The notes under the pieces were generated by a model. It was not told the DNA's origin, ran no database searches, and worked only from the letters and a program-made list of their open reading frames with translations. Shown here in pieces: positions 35,781 to 44,931 of a stretch of 64,000 bases of DNA. This DNA is from Flammeovirga pectinis. GTDB taxonomy: Bacteria > Bacteroidota > Bacteroidia > Cytophagales > Flammeovirgaceae. The stretch is from NCBI RefSeq assembly GCF_003970675.1, contig NZ_CP034562.1:1612001-1676000 (forward strand), in the 5' to 3' direction. A program made the position numbers and the translations under genes. How positions within the stretch are numbered: the stretch's first letter is position 1; the number at the start of each line of letters is the position of its first letter.

Positions 35781-37601
35781 ATGTGTGGAATAACAGGTAT
35801 TATAAGTAAATCAAATGAAGTTGATATAAAATATTCAATTTCAAAAATGACTGATAAACTGATTCATCGTGGACCAGATGGTTTTGGATATTATTATGAC
35901 AAAAATATTGCTTTTGGTCATAGAAGGCTGTCTATTATTGACCTATCTGAAAACGGTAAACAGCCAATGACATCACAATGTGGAAGGTATACAATTACAT
36001 TTAATGGTGAAATTTATAACTACATCGAGATAAAAAATAATCTAATTGAAAAAGGCCTTAAATTTAAGACAAATACGGATACCGAAGTTTTATTAGAATT
36101 ATATGCAATATATAAGGAAGGTTTGTTTCAATATTTAGATGGTATGTTTGCTTTTGCAATATATGACAATGTAACAAAATCAACCTTTTGTGCTAGAGAT
36201 CGTTTTGGAGAAAAGCCTTTTTTCTATACAAGTAATTCTGAGGGAACCTATTTTTCATCAGAGATGAAATCATTTTGGTCAATTGGAATAAAAAAAAATC
36301 CAAATAAAAAAAGATTATATTACTATCTAGCTTTTGAAGCCCTTGAAGACCCATATGAAAGAAAATCTACTTTTTATGAAGATATTTATGAATTGGAACC
36401 CTCTTATTATATGGTTTTAAATTCAAATGGTGAAATTATAACTAAGAAACAATATTGGGATATTGATTTAACAATAAAAAATGAAACTATAACTAAAGAA
36501 CAAGCAGAAAATAGATTTAAAGAATTATTAAAAAAATCTGTTAAAAGGAGATTAAGGTCTGATGTTCCTGTAGGGACAAGTTTAAGTGGAGGTTTAGATT
36601 CCAGTGCATTGGTATATTTAATTAATGATTTAAAACTAGATGGACAAAAACAATTAACTTTTTCTGCTAGGTTCAAAAATCATAAATTGGATGAAAGTTA
36701 TTTTATTGATTTAATTTTAAATGATTTAAACGAAATAGAAGGTCATTCTACTTATCCTACCTCTGAAGGTTTTGTTGATGAAATTGAAGATTTATTTTAT
36801 CATTTAGAAGAGCCATTTGGGGGTGGTAGTATTTATGCTCAATGGAAAGTAATGCAGCTAGCAAAAAACAAAGGCGTTACAGTTCTAATTGATGGACAAG
36901 GTGCTGATGAAATAATGGGAGGGTATCATGGTTATTTTACAGCTTATTGCAAAGAGTTATATAAGAACGATAAACTTAAGTATAATGAACAAATAACGAA
37001 ATGGAATAAGTTACATAACTTAAATTATGACTTAACAAAATACGACAAACTTTATACTCATATTCCAAAAGTATTAGATTTTTATGGTCGTAAAAGAAGA
37101 AAATATTTCCCTTTAGATTTACATTATTTAAAAGATTTCAACCCTGAGTATCTATCAATTTTTAAATTAGAAAATAACCCAATAATAAAAAATAACTCAT
37201 TAAAAGAGACATTATATAATTCATTATTTAAAAGAGGTTTACATGAATTATTGAGGCATGGAGATAGGAATTCAATGGCATTTTCAGTTGAATCAAGACT
37301 GCCATTTTTAAACCATGAGTTAATAGAATTTATATTCACTCTTCCTAACCATTTATTGATAAATAATGGATGGACAAAATATATTATGAGATCATCTTTA
37401 AAAGATTTTCTACCTAAAGAAATAGTTTGGAGAAAAGATAAAGTTGGCTTTGCCCCACCTCAAAAAAAATGGGAAAATGATAAAAGGGTATTAGAACTAA
37501 AAGATGAATCTATTGCAATTTTACAACAAGAAAATATAATAGATAAGTCTACATCTTTCAACCAATGGAATCTTATGATGGCAGGTCAACTTTATAAATA
37601 A
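35781..37601 (+). CDS. asnB: Asparagine synthase-like glutamine amidotransferase
   Basis: In this 606-residue two-domain protein the N-terminal glutaminase domain starts with MCGITGI, so Cys2 is the nucleophile after Met removal; GHRRLSIID, FNGEIYNY and NTDTEVLLEL are also present. The C-terminal synthetase domain (about 220-606) has the ATP-binding loop SGGLDSSALVYL and DGQGADEIMGGY. AsnB homologues inside polysaccharide loci usually amidate a sugar acid or an attached amino acid rather than make asparagine, and the position between glycosyltransferases suggests that here. It is separated from its neighbours by 1 and 6 bp. Confidence 0.9.
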   Translation: MCGITGIISKSNEVDIKYSISKMTDKLIHRGPDGFGYYYDKNIAFGHRRLSIIDLSENGKQPMTSQCGRYTITFNGEIYNYIEIKNNLIEKGLKFKTNTDTEVLLELYAIYKEGLFQYLDGMFAFAIYDNVTKSTFCARDRFGEKPFFYTSNSEGTYFSSEMKSFWSIGIKKNPNKKRLYYYLAFEALEDPYERKSTFYEDIYELEPSYYMVLNSNGEIITKKQYWDIDLTIKNETITKEQAENRFKELLKKSVKRRLRSDVPVGTSLSGGLDSSALVYLINDLKLDGQKQLTFSARFKNHKLDESYFIDLILNDLNEIEGHSTYPTSEGFVDEIEDLFYHLEEPFGGGSIYAQWKVMQLAKNKGVTVLIDGQGADEIMGGYHGYFTAYCKELYKNDKLKYNEQITKWNKLHNLNYDLTKYDKLYTHIPKVLDFYGRKRRKYFPLDLHYLKDFNPEYLSIFKLENNPIIKNNSLKETLYNSLFKRGLHELLRHGDRNSMAFSVESRLPFLNHELIEFIFTLPNHLLINNGWTKYIMRSSLKDFLPKEIVWRKDKVGFAPPQKKWENDKRVLELKDESIAILQQENIIDKSTSFNQWNLMMAGQLYK

Positions 37602-37607
37602 TTTTGA

Positions 37608-38810
37608 ATGAAAAGAGCTCTTATTATAGCAGATCAATTTCCACCTTCAGCTTTAGTTTCTAGTAAAAGGCCTTATTTTTTTGCCAAATCATTTACAGAA
37701 AATAATTATAAAGTTGATGTTTTAACTCAAAAAAATAGAAATAAAGAATGGAGTGTAGATTTAAATGGTATTAATATTATAGAATATAATTACCAATATA
37801 TATTTAATAATATCTTACAATTTCAATCTAGAACAAGTATCTGGGCAAAAATTTTAAGATTTTCATCTTTTTTACTGTACCCTTTAGGGTATGTGAAATC
37901 ACCATTGATAAATTATTCAAAAATTTCAAATGAATATGATGTTATATTGGCTAGTGGAGATCCGTGGTATGTTTTTGAAATTGGAAATAAAATATATAAG
38001 CAACAAAAAAAAAGAACAGTAAAATTGATATTTGATTATAGAGATATCATGACTCAAAAATCAAATATAGGAAACGAAAAAATTACTTATGGAGTATCTT
38101 CACCATTAAATCATTTTAAAACATTTTGGTTAAACTTAAAAGAGAAGAGGTTAATTAAGAATGTTTCTTTTATTTCAACTGTAACACCGGTTTTTGCAGA
38201 AAATATAAAGCAAATGATTAATAATAAAAAGGAAGTATTAGTGGTGTATAATGGTTTTGAAAAAAAAGTTAGATTAGTGAAACAAAATAAACCAATAAAA
38301 CAAATTTTATTTATTGGTTCTTTCTTTGAAAGCCAAATGTCAAATTTAGATTTATTTATACCATTTGTAATTGAAAATAATTTAATAGTAACTTTTGTAG
38401 GAATAAAAAAAAATTATCCAAGTAAACTATTAAATTATAGTAAAAAATATCAAAATATTATTATTAAAGATTTTATACCAAAAAAAGAATTATCGGAGTT
38501 GACAAATAATACTGATGCTTTTTTAACTTTAGGTTATCATGGAAGGTCTGGTATCCTACCTGTGAAATTATATGAGTATATGGAATGTGGTAAACCAATA
38601 ATCCATATTTCTCAAGAAAAAGATATAATTTCTGAAATAATTAAAAAATGTAATTGCGGACTAATTTTTAATGATGAAGAAAAAAACAATTTTTTACAAA
38701 ACTTAATTAAGTTGAACCCAAAGATAAGTGAGATTGATTTTTATAAATTTAATAATCAAACAGGCATATTAATTAATCATATAGAAAATTTCAAAATAAA
38801 TGAATTATGA
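37608..38810 (+). CDS. Glycosyltransferase, GT4-like
   Basis: This 400-residue protein opens with MKRALIIADQFPPSALVSSKR, the usual GT-B opening for GT4 enzymes, and ends with the donor-site region GILPVKLYEYMECGKPII (about 320-337), which resembles the EX7E area with Glu at the LYEYM segment. It is cytosolic or peripheral. Similarity to the family is moderate; donor and acceptor are unknown. It ends 11 bp inside the next, frameshifted gene. Confidence 0.82.
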   Translation: MKRALIIADQFPPSALVSSKRPYFFAKSFTENNYKVDVLTQKNRNKEWSVDLNGINIIEYNYQYIFNNILQFQSRTSIWAKILRFSSFLLYPLGYVKSPLINYSKISNEYDVILASGDPWYVFEIGNKIYKQQKKRTVKLIFDYRDIMTQKSNIGNEKITYGVSSPLNHFKTFWLNLKEKRLIKNVSFISTVTPVFAENIKQMINNKKEVLVVYNGFEKKVRLVKQNKPIKQILFIGSFFESQMSNLDLFIPFVIENNLIVTFVGIKKNYPSKLLNYSKKYQNIIIKDFIPKKELSELTNNTDAFLTLGYHGRSGILPVKLYEYMECGKPIIHISQEKDIISEIIKKCNCGLIFNDEEKNNFLQNLIKLNPKISEIDFYKFNNQTGILINHIENFKINEL

Positions 38811-39322
38811 GATTGATACTATCAGAATGATTTTGAAATTTAAATTACATCTTATTAATCAATATTTAACTTTAAAGTTTATTATATTATATCCAAATCT
38901 TAAAATAAGAAATTGTTTTATTGAAAAAGGAGTAAATATTATCGTAGAAGATGGAGCAGAACTAACAATTGTTGGTACTAGTTTAAAAAAAGATGTATAT
39001 ATCCATGTTTCTAAAGGAGGAAAAGCAGAAATTTATTGGCATAGGTTCGATAATAGTATCTAGGGAATATATTTCTATTGGTAAAGGGACTCATGTCGCA
39101 GAATATACTGTTATAAGAGATCAAGACCATTTAATTTCAGATTTGAATAAGTTTCATACTAAACCAATTATTATTAAAGAAAATGTTTGGATATGTAATA
39201 AAGTTTCAATTCTTAAAGGAACTACAATTAATAGTAATAGTATTTTAGGGGCACATGCTGTAGTAAATAAAGATATACCTGCAAATAGCTTAGCAGTAGG
39301 TATTCCTGTGGAAATTAAATAA
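38800..39322 (+). pseudogene. Hexapeptide-repeat acetyltransferase broken by a frameshift
   Basis: Two overlapping frames together make one beta-helix acetyltransferase of about 174 residues. The first frame (38800-39063) gives the N-terminus up to HVSKGGKAEI and then runs out of frame to a TAG stop; the second continues with GIGSIIVSREYISIGKGTHVAEYT (in parts), HTKPIIIKENVWI, GAHAVVNKDIP and a GIPVEIK end. The join needs a single extra base near 39031-39034 (around GAAATTTATT). It is either a real inactivating mutation, a sequencing error, or far less likely a programmed shift. If intact, it would O-acetylate the glycan. ATG 38827 is an alternative start. Confidence 0.8.
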
Positions 39323-39324
39323 GT

Positions 39325-40422
39325 ATGATTATTTATATAATATCAAATATTAATAAAGCAATAGCTTTCGAATGGATTGCAAAGGAATTTAATCAAGATA
39401 TCTATTTTATTATTCTAAATCCATTTAAAGATTCTGATCTTGAAATTTATTTTAGGGAGAATAATATTAAATATTCTTTTTTAAGATTAACGTCTAAAAA
39501 AGATTATCCTTTACTCTTCATGAAAATAATGCAACTTTTCTTAAAGTTTAAGCCTAAAGTAGTGCATACACATCTAAGAGATGCAAATTTTTTAGGTTTA
39601 ACCACATCATGGTTATTAAGAATAAAGAAGAGAATTTATACAAGGCATAGTTCAACTTTTAATAAGGAACTTTATCCACAATCTGTAAAATATGATAAGT
39701 TATGTAATTATCTAGCGACAGATGTAGTAGCAATTTCACAAAATGTAAGAGACGTATTGCTAGAAGAGGGATGTTCAAAAGAGAAAATACATTTAATTCA
39801 TCATGGCTTTGATTTAGATGCTTTTACTAAAGTAAATGAAAAAGACGTTACTTTATTGAAAAAGAAATATGATATACCTCATGATTCAATAATTATTGGA
39901 GTAATTGCAAGATATATTAACTGGAAAGGACATAACTATATCATTGAAGCGTTTAAAAGGATAAGAAAAGAGAATCCAAAATGTTTATTGATATTAGCAA
40001 ATGCTTTAGGTCCTGACAAAGAGAGAATTCAAAATTTGTTAAAGAATAAATTAATAGAGAATTCATATGTAGAAATACCTTTTGAAAATAATTTATTTGC
40101 CCTTTATAAGTGTTTTGATTATTATATTCATACTCCAATTAATAAAGAAATAGAAGCTTTTGGACAAACGTATGTTGAAGCATTGGCAGCTAGAATACCT
40201 TCAGTTTTTACGTTATCAGGGGTAGCTCCGGAGTTTATAAAAGATAAACAAAATGCTTTAGTGGTACCTTTTTGTGATTCTAATGCAATATATAATGCTA
40301 TGAAACTTTATTTAAGTAATGGTGAATTACAAAAAACTATTATCAGAAATGGTAAAATTGATGTTCAAAATTATTTCACATTAAATTTATTTTTCACTAA
40401 ACTAAAATCATTGTATCAATAA
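39325..40422 (+). CDS. Glycosyltransferase family 4
   Basis: This 365-residue GT-B enzyme has VVHTHLRDANFLGL (about 75-88), ISQNVRDVLLEEG, LIHHGFDLDAF, the phosphate-binding segment IIGVIARYINWKGHNYIIEAF (in parts, about 191-211) and the catalytic-donor region EAFGQTYVEALAARIP with the EX7E pair (about 275-290). It transfers a sugar with retention of configuration. Its TAA shares one base with the ATG of the next gene, so the two are coupled. Confidence 0.9.
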   Translation: MIIYIISNINKAIAFEWIAKEFNQDIYFIILNPFKDSDLEIYFRENNIKYSFLRLTSKKDYPLLFMKIMQLFLKFKPKVVHTHLRDANFLGLTTSWLLRIKKRIYTRHSSTFNKELYPQSVKYDKLCNYLATDVVAISQNVRDVLLEEGCSKEKIHLIHHGFDLDAFTKVNEKDVTLLKKKYDIPHDSIIIGVIARYINWKGHNYIIEAFKRIRKENPKCLLILANALGPDKERIQNLLKNKLIENSYVEIPFENNLFALYKCFDYYIHTPINKEIEAFGQTYVEALAARIPSVFTLSGVAPEFIKDKQNALVVPFCDSNAIYNAMKLYLSNGELQKTIIRNGKIDVQNYFTLNLFFTKLKSLYQ

Positions 40423-41312
40423 TGGATGATTTATTATTTTCTATTATAATACCAACATATAATAGAGCAAATTTTATTGAAAAAACTATTGATTCAGCAT
40501 TGAATCAAAGTTATAAAGAATTTGAAATTATCGTCATTGATGATGGTAGTACTGATAATACAGAAGAGTTTATAGCGCAAAACTATAAGGAATCAGTGAA
40601 ATATTTAAAAGTTTTAAATGGAGAAAGAGGTGCAGCAAGAAATAAAGGTGCAGAGGTAGCAAAAGGAAATTATGTTTATTTCTTAGATTCTGATGACCTA
40701 TTATACCCTAATCACTTAGAGGAAGCATACAATTTTATAGACAAGAATAATTCCCCAACTATTTTCTTTCAACAATATGAATTTACTCTTGAAGATGATA
40801 GGAAGAAGATAAATTATCGACCTAAGAATAATATCATTAATAAAGAGTTAATTATGAATGGTAACTTTTTGAGTTGTCATGGGGTTTTTATTAATAGAGA
40901 TTTCTTTCAACAAAATAAATTCAATGAAGATAGAAATTTAGCAGGTTCTGAAGATTATGAATTATGGTTAAGAATTGCATCTAAAGAAAATATTTATTTT
41001 AACCCTAAAGTGACTTCAACATTAGTTTACCATGATGATAGAAGTGTTTTAAACTATTCTTCAGATAAGTTAATAAAGAGAAAACTATTATTCTTAGAGA
41101 CATTAAAGAACAATAGTTTGGTTTATAAATTTTATAAATCTAATTGGAATCAATTGTCGTCTGATGCTTATTCATATATTTCTTTGCACATTGCTCTAAC
41201 AAAAAAAGATAAATTAATAGCATGGAAATATTATCTCTATGCATTAATTTTATATCCTAAGACATTAACAAGTAAAAGGTCATTCGCAATAATTAAACAT
41301 CTAATTTTTTGA
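40422..41312 (+). CDS. Glycosyltransferase family 2
   Basis: This 296-residue GT-A enzyme contains FSIIIPTYNRANFIEKTIDS, IVIDDGSTDNTEEF, GAARNKGAEVAKG and YFLDSDDLLYPNHL, with the metal-binding DSDD (about 90), followed by GSEDYELWLRIA (about 177). This is a textbook GT2 core. It overlaps the previous gene by 1 bp and the next by 3 bp. Confidence 0.92.
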   Translation: MDDLLFSIIIPTYNRANFIEKTIDSALNQSYKEFEIIVIDDGSTDNTEEFIAQNYKESVKYLKVLNGERGAARNKGAEVAKGNYVYFLDSDDLLYPNHLEEAYNFIDKNNSPTIFFQQYEFTLEDDRKKINYRPKNNIINKELIMNGNFLSCHGVFINRDFFQQNKFNEDRNLAGSEDYELWLRIASKENIYFNPKVTSTLVYHDDRSVLNYSSDKLIKRKLLFLETLKNNSLVYKFYKSNWNQLSSDAYSYISLHIALTKKDKLIAWKYYLYALILYPKTLTSKRSFAIIKHLIF

Positions 41313-42487
41313 AAAATATTTTATATATCTCTTACGATGGGATGACAGACCCTTTAGGTCAGTCTCAAGTGCTCCCTTATCTTAAGGGGTTATCTGAAAA
41401 TGGTTACAGTATAACTTTAATTTCTTTTGAAAAAGAAGAGAGGAAAGATAAGAAGGCATATATTCAGAAAATAGTTGAAAAAATAGGAATAGATTGGTAT
41501 CCCTTAAATTACACGAAGAATCCACCTATTGTTTCTACAGTTATTGATGTTCAACGTTTGAAGACGTTAGCTTTTAAGCTACATCAAGAAAAGCAGTTTA
41601 GAATTGTTCATTGCCGTAGTTATATTTCTGCTTTAATAGGGTTGGAAATGAAAAAAAAATTAGGTGTTAAATTTATTTTTGACATGCGTGGATTTTGGGC
41701 TGATGAAAGAGTAGATGGAAATATTTGGAATTTGTCAAATCCTATTTTTAGACTAGTGTATGCTTATTTTAAAAAGAAGGAAAAGGACTTTTTGAGATAT
41801 TCTGATATTAATATTTCACTGACTAATAATGGCTTACAAGTTATTAATGAATGGGATAAATCTAAGAACTTCTCTAAAACAGTGGTAATACCTTGTTGTG
41901 CTGATACTATTCTTTTTACAATTAAAAATACTACACATCAATCATTTGTATTAGGATATCTAGGTTCCATAGGAACTTGGTATTTATTAGATGAAATGTT
42001 AGATTTTTATTTACGTTTATTAATAAAACAACCTAATTCTATTTTTCATTTTTTAACGAAAGATGATCCTAATTTAATCTTATCGAAATGTAAAGATAAA
42101 AATATTCCACTATCAAATATTCTTATTGAAGAATCAGAACGAGAGGATATTGTACAAAAAACCAGTACTTGGGATTATTCTATATTTTTTATTAAACCGG
42201 CATTTTCTAAAAAATCATCATCGCCAACAAAACAAGGGGAACTTATGTCGATGGGCATACCAGTAATTTGTAATAGTAACGTTGGAGATACTGATTTTGT
42301 AATAAATAAATATAATTCAGGTTTTCTAATTGATAGCTTTGATATTTCATCTTATGATGAAGTAATTGATGAAATATTATCTAATAATAGCATTTTTGAT
42401 AAAGAAAAAATACGTGAAGGTGCTATTGAATATTTTAATTTAGAAAATGGAATTAAAAAATATTTAGCGATATATAATAATTTATGA
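41309..42487 (+). CDS. Glycosyltransferase family 4, TTG start
   Basis: The 392-residue product KNILYISYDGMTDPLGQSQVLPYL (start quoted in parts: NILYISYDG, DPLGQSQVLPYL) shows a standard GT4 N-terminus. The only start that keeps it is TTG at 41309, overlapping the preceding TGA as TTGA; no in-frame ATG exists before this motif, so TTG is very probably used through translational coupling. The later part carries FDMRGFWADERVD and SSPTKQGELMSMGIPVICN, the donor-binding region. It ends overlapping the next ATG by 4 bp (ATGA). Confidence 0.88.
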   Translation: MKNILYISYDGMTDPLGQSQVLPYLKGLSENGYSITLISFEKEERKDKKAYIQKIVEKIGIDWYPLNYTKNPPIVSTVIDVQRLKTLAFKLHQEKQFRIVHCRSYISALIGLEMKKKLGVKFIFDMRGFWADERVDGNIWNLSNPIFRLVYAYFKKKEKDFLRYSDINISLTNNGLQVINEWDKSKNFSKTVVIPCCADTILFTIKNTTHQSFVLGYLGSIGTWYLLDEMLDFYLRLLIKQPNSIFHFLTKDDPNLILSKCKDKNIPLSNILIEESEREDIVQKTSTWDYSIFFIKPAFSKKSSSPTKQGELMSMGIPVICNSNVGDTDFVINKYNSGFLIDSFDISSYDEVIDEILSNNSIFDKEKIREGAIEYFNLENGIKKYLAIYNNL

Positions 42488-43557
42488 AAAAAATATTATT
42501 TCTATCACCTTATCCTATAGGATGTGCACCTAGTCAAAGATTGAAATATGAACAATATTATACATCTATTGAAAAGTCTGGTTATAAAATAGAAACCAGT
42601 TCATTTATTGATGAAGATTTCTGGAAAATTATATATAAAAAAGGTTCATTTGCCAAAAAAATATTGTTTACACTGAAAGGTTATATTCGAAGAATATTTG
42701 ACCTTTTTCGATTGAAAGAGTATGACATTATTTATATCCATTTATGGGTAACCCCTTTTGGATTTCCAATATTTGAGTATTTAGTAAGAAAATTATCATC
42801 AAAAGTGATATATGATATCGATGATATGGTTTTTCTTGGTCATTCCAGTTCAGCAAATCGCCTTTTTCAAGAATTAAAAGGGACAAAAAAAATGTTATAC
42901 TTGATGAAGAATTCAAATCATGTTATAACATGTACTCCAAAATTAGATGAGTTTGTACGGAAATATAATAGAAAAACTACAGACATATCTTCAACTATTA
43001 ATACTGAAAATTATACAATTAAAAATGAATATTCCAATACAAAAACTATTGTTATTGGTTGGAGTGGCTCTCATTCTACCTCAAAATATTTATATCTTTT
43101 AGAAGATGTTTTTAAATCTCTAAGTAAAAAGTACAATATTAAAATAAAAGTTATTGGTGATGCAAGTTTTCAAATTACAGGTTTGACTATTGATGCACAA
43201 GATTGGGATGAATTAACAGAAGTAGAAGAGTTACAGAAAATAGATATAGGTGTTTATCCTTTACCTAATGAAGAATGGGTTTTAGGAAAAAGTGGTTTAA
43301 AAGCACTACAATATATGGCATTAGGTCTACCAACAGTAGCCACAGCAATTGGAGCAAATTATAGAGTTATTGAGAATGGAATTTCTGGCTTCTTAGTTAA
43401 CTCCAAAGAAGAATGGTATATTACTTTAGAAAAATTAATTGTTGATGCCAATTTACGAAAAAAAATAGGAACTAAGGCTCGAATAAATGTAGTGGAGAAT
43501 TATTCCATTCAATCAACGTCGTCGACTTACCTTAAAATTATTGATTCTCTTTCTTGA
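42484..43557 (+). CDS. Glycosyltransferase family 4, last gene of the forward operon
   Basis: This 357-residue protein opens with ILFLSPYPIGCAPSQRLKYEQY, seen in many GT4-like enzymes of polysaccharide loci, then VIYDIDDMVFLG (about 99-110), IVIGWSGSHSTSKYL and the donor-site region LGKSGLKALQYMALGLPTVA (about 262-281). Its 3' end overlaps the convergent membrane-protein gene by 45 bp, so the operon ends here without a visible terminator. Confidence 0.88.
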   Translation: MKKILFLSPYPIGCAPSQRLKYEQYYTSIEKSGYKIETSSFIDEDFWKIIYKKGSFAKKILFTLKGYIRRIFDLFRLKEYDIIYIHLWVTPFGFPIFEYLVRKLSSKVIYDIDDMVFLGHSSSANRLFQELKGTKKMLYLMKNSNHVITCTPKLDEFVRKYNRKTTDISSTINTENYTIKNEYSNTKTIVIGWSGSHSTSKYLYLLEDVFKSLSKKYNIKIKVIGDASFQITGLTIDAQDWDELTEVEELQKIDIGVYPLPNEEWVLGKSGLKALQYMALGLPTVATAIGANYRVIENGISGFLVNSKEEWYITLEKLIVDANLRKKIGTKARINVVENYSIQSTSSTYLKIIDSLS

Positions 43558-44895
43558 TGTTTTTTTGATTGAGTATTGATAATGAATAACAAGAAATAAA
43601 GTATAAAATGGCATCATAGGTGTTTTAAAGCGTCCTAATACACCATAATTAAAAGATATATATCCTGCAATAAAACCAAAAAGTAAAGCATAGCTAAGAA
43701 GGAAACCTAAATTAGGATCTTTTACAGTTTGTTTTAATGTCTTCCATATTCCTACTTTAAAAAAGATGTAAAGTGTGATAAGTAGAAAAGCAAAGCTTTC
43801 ACCTGCACCCATTAATTGCACTACTTTTGTAGTTTCCCAAGGAAAAGGACGGAAAAGAGTAAAATGTATAGCTTCAGGAAAAGATTTCATCATCCCTAAT
43901 AATGATAAGTCACCTGCCGAAGATAAATGATAAGTAGACGCTTTTCCTCCACCATGCCCACCTCTAGCTTCTCTCCATTTCCCTCCATGGTCACTTTGAA
44001 AACCAGAGATAGTACTTTGTGCTGCAACAAATTCTTCATTATTTTCAACATATTCATCCAATTTAGGAGCTAAAAAATAGAGTATTAATGGAATTGATAG
44101 AATAATTATTGTTGTACTACTGTATCTTAATAAGGCATTTAATCGGCTATAATAATATAAGAAGACCCAAAAAGCTAAGCAGGGAAATAACATGAAAATT
44201 GTAGCACCTTTTACTAACTTTATTATGTAAAAGCAAATAAATAAAACACTAAAATTCTTAGTTGAAAACTCTTTATTATAAGCAATTCTAGCAAAGTAAT
44301 AAGTGAAAAAACCAATTCCTCCAGTAGTAATTGCTTCTTTTATTATACCACTACTCCAAAATATGCAAGAAGGGATAAAGAGTATAGCCCAACACACATA
44401 TTTGTAATGTTCCTTATACTTAGCAGAAAACAACTGCACTAATTTCCATGATCCTAGGAATGACCATAGAGCAAAGAATAAAGCGGTGGAATAGAAACTT
44501 TTAAGAGTTAATAGATTAATTAGCCCAGTTATTTTTGTAACTATCCATGTACTTGTTGAACTTTTAAATGAAATTTTGCTTAAATATTGGATAGACTCTC
44601 CACTAAAATATTGACTATTATATGTAAAAACTTCAAAACCAATTTTTGGAGATTTTAAAAAAGCATCTACAATAACACTTCCTTGCTTAAAATAAGCGGT
44701 TGTATCACCTCCTCCATAGTAAAATTGATAGATTAAACAGAAAAATATTGCCCCAAACATCTTTGCATGTAAACCCCACCAAAAATACTTCCTCGTAAAC
44801 TTATTGGTCCATCTATTAGCAAAGAAAGGAGCTATTACAAAATAGATTATACATAAATAAATGGGAGTGATTAATAGGTTGTAAAGTGGGTTCAT
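43513..44895 (-). CDS. Polytopic membrane protein, possible Wzy-like polymerase
   Basis: This 460-residue protein has about ten to eleven hydrophobic helices and a loop around residues 285-330 containing Gly/His-rich GGHGGGK. FFCLIYQFYYGGGDTTAYF near residue 52 and PSCIFWSSGIIKEAI near 176 look like conserved functional segments between helices. No family is recognised with certainty. Topology, size and position beside glycan genes would suit an O-antigen polymerase, which the locus otherwise lacks, but this is inference. The last 15 codons overlap the convergent glycosyltransferase. Confidence 0.6.
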   Translation of the reverse strand: MNPLYNLLITPIYLCIIYFVIAPFFANRWTNKFTRKYFWWGLHAKMFGAIFFCLIYQFYYGGGDTTAYFKQGSVIVDAFLKSPKIGFEVFTYNSQYFSGESIQYLSKISFKSSTSTWIVTKITGLINLLTLKSFYSTALFFALWSFLGSWKLVQLFSAKYKEHYKYVCWAILFIPSCIFWSSGIIKEAITTGGIGFFTYYFARIAYNKEFSTKNFSVLFICFYIIKLVKGATIFMLFPCLAFWVFLYYYSRLNALLRYSSTTIIILSIPLILYFLAPKLDEYVENNEEFVAAQSTISGFQSDHGGKWREARGGHGGGKASTYHLSSAGDLSLLGMMKSFPEAIHFTLFRPFPWETTKVVQLMGAGESFAFLLITLYIFFKVGIWKTLKQTVKDPNLGFLLSYALLFGFIAGYISFNYGVLGRFKTPMMPFYTLFLVIHYQYSIKKTSRKRINNFKVSRRR

Positions 44896-44931
44896 TAGCT
44901 TAAGATATACTTCTTCAAAGAATTTATGGTT

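Noticed and set aside
39041-39055. TTCGA-like T-loop as a tRNA hint
   Set aside because: There is no acceptor or anticodon stem around it; it lies within the acetyltransferase frame.
38993-39063. Programmed frameshift in the acetyltransferase
   Set aside because: No slippery heptamer or stimulatory structure was recognised; a simple one-base insertion or sequence error explains it better.
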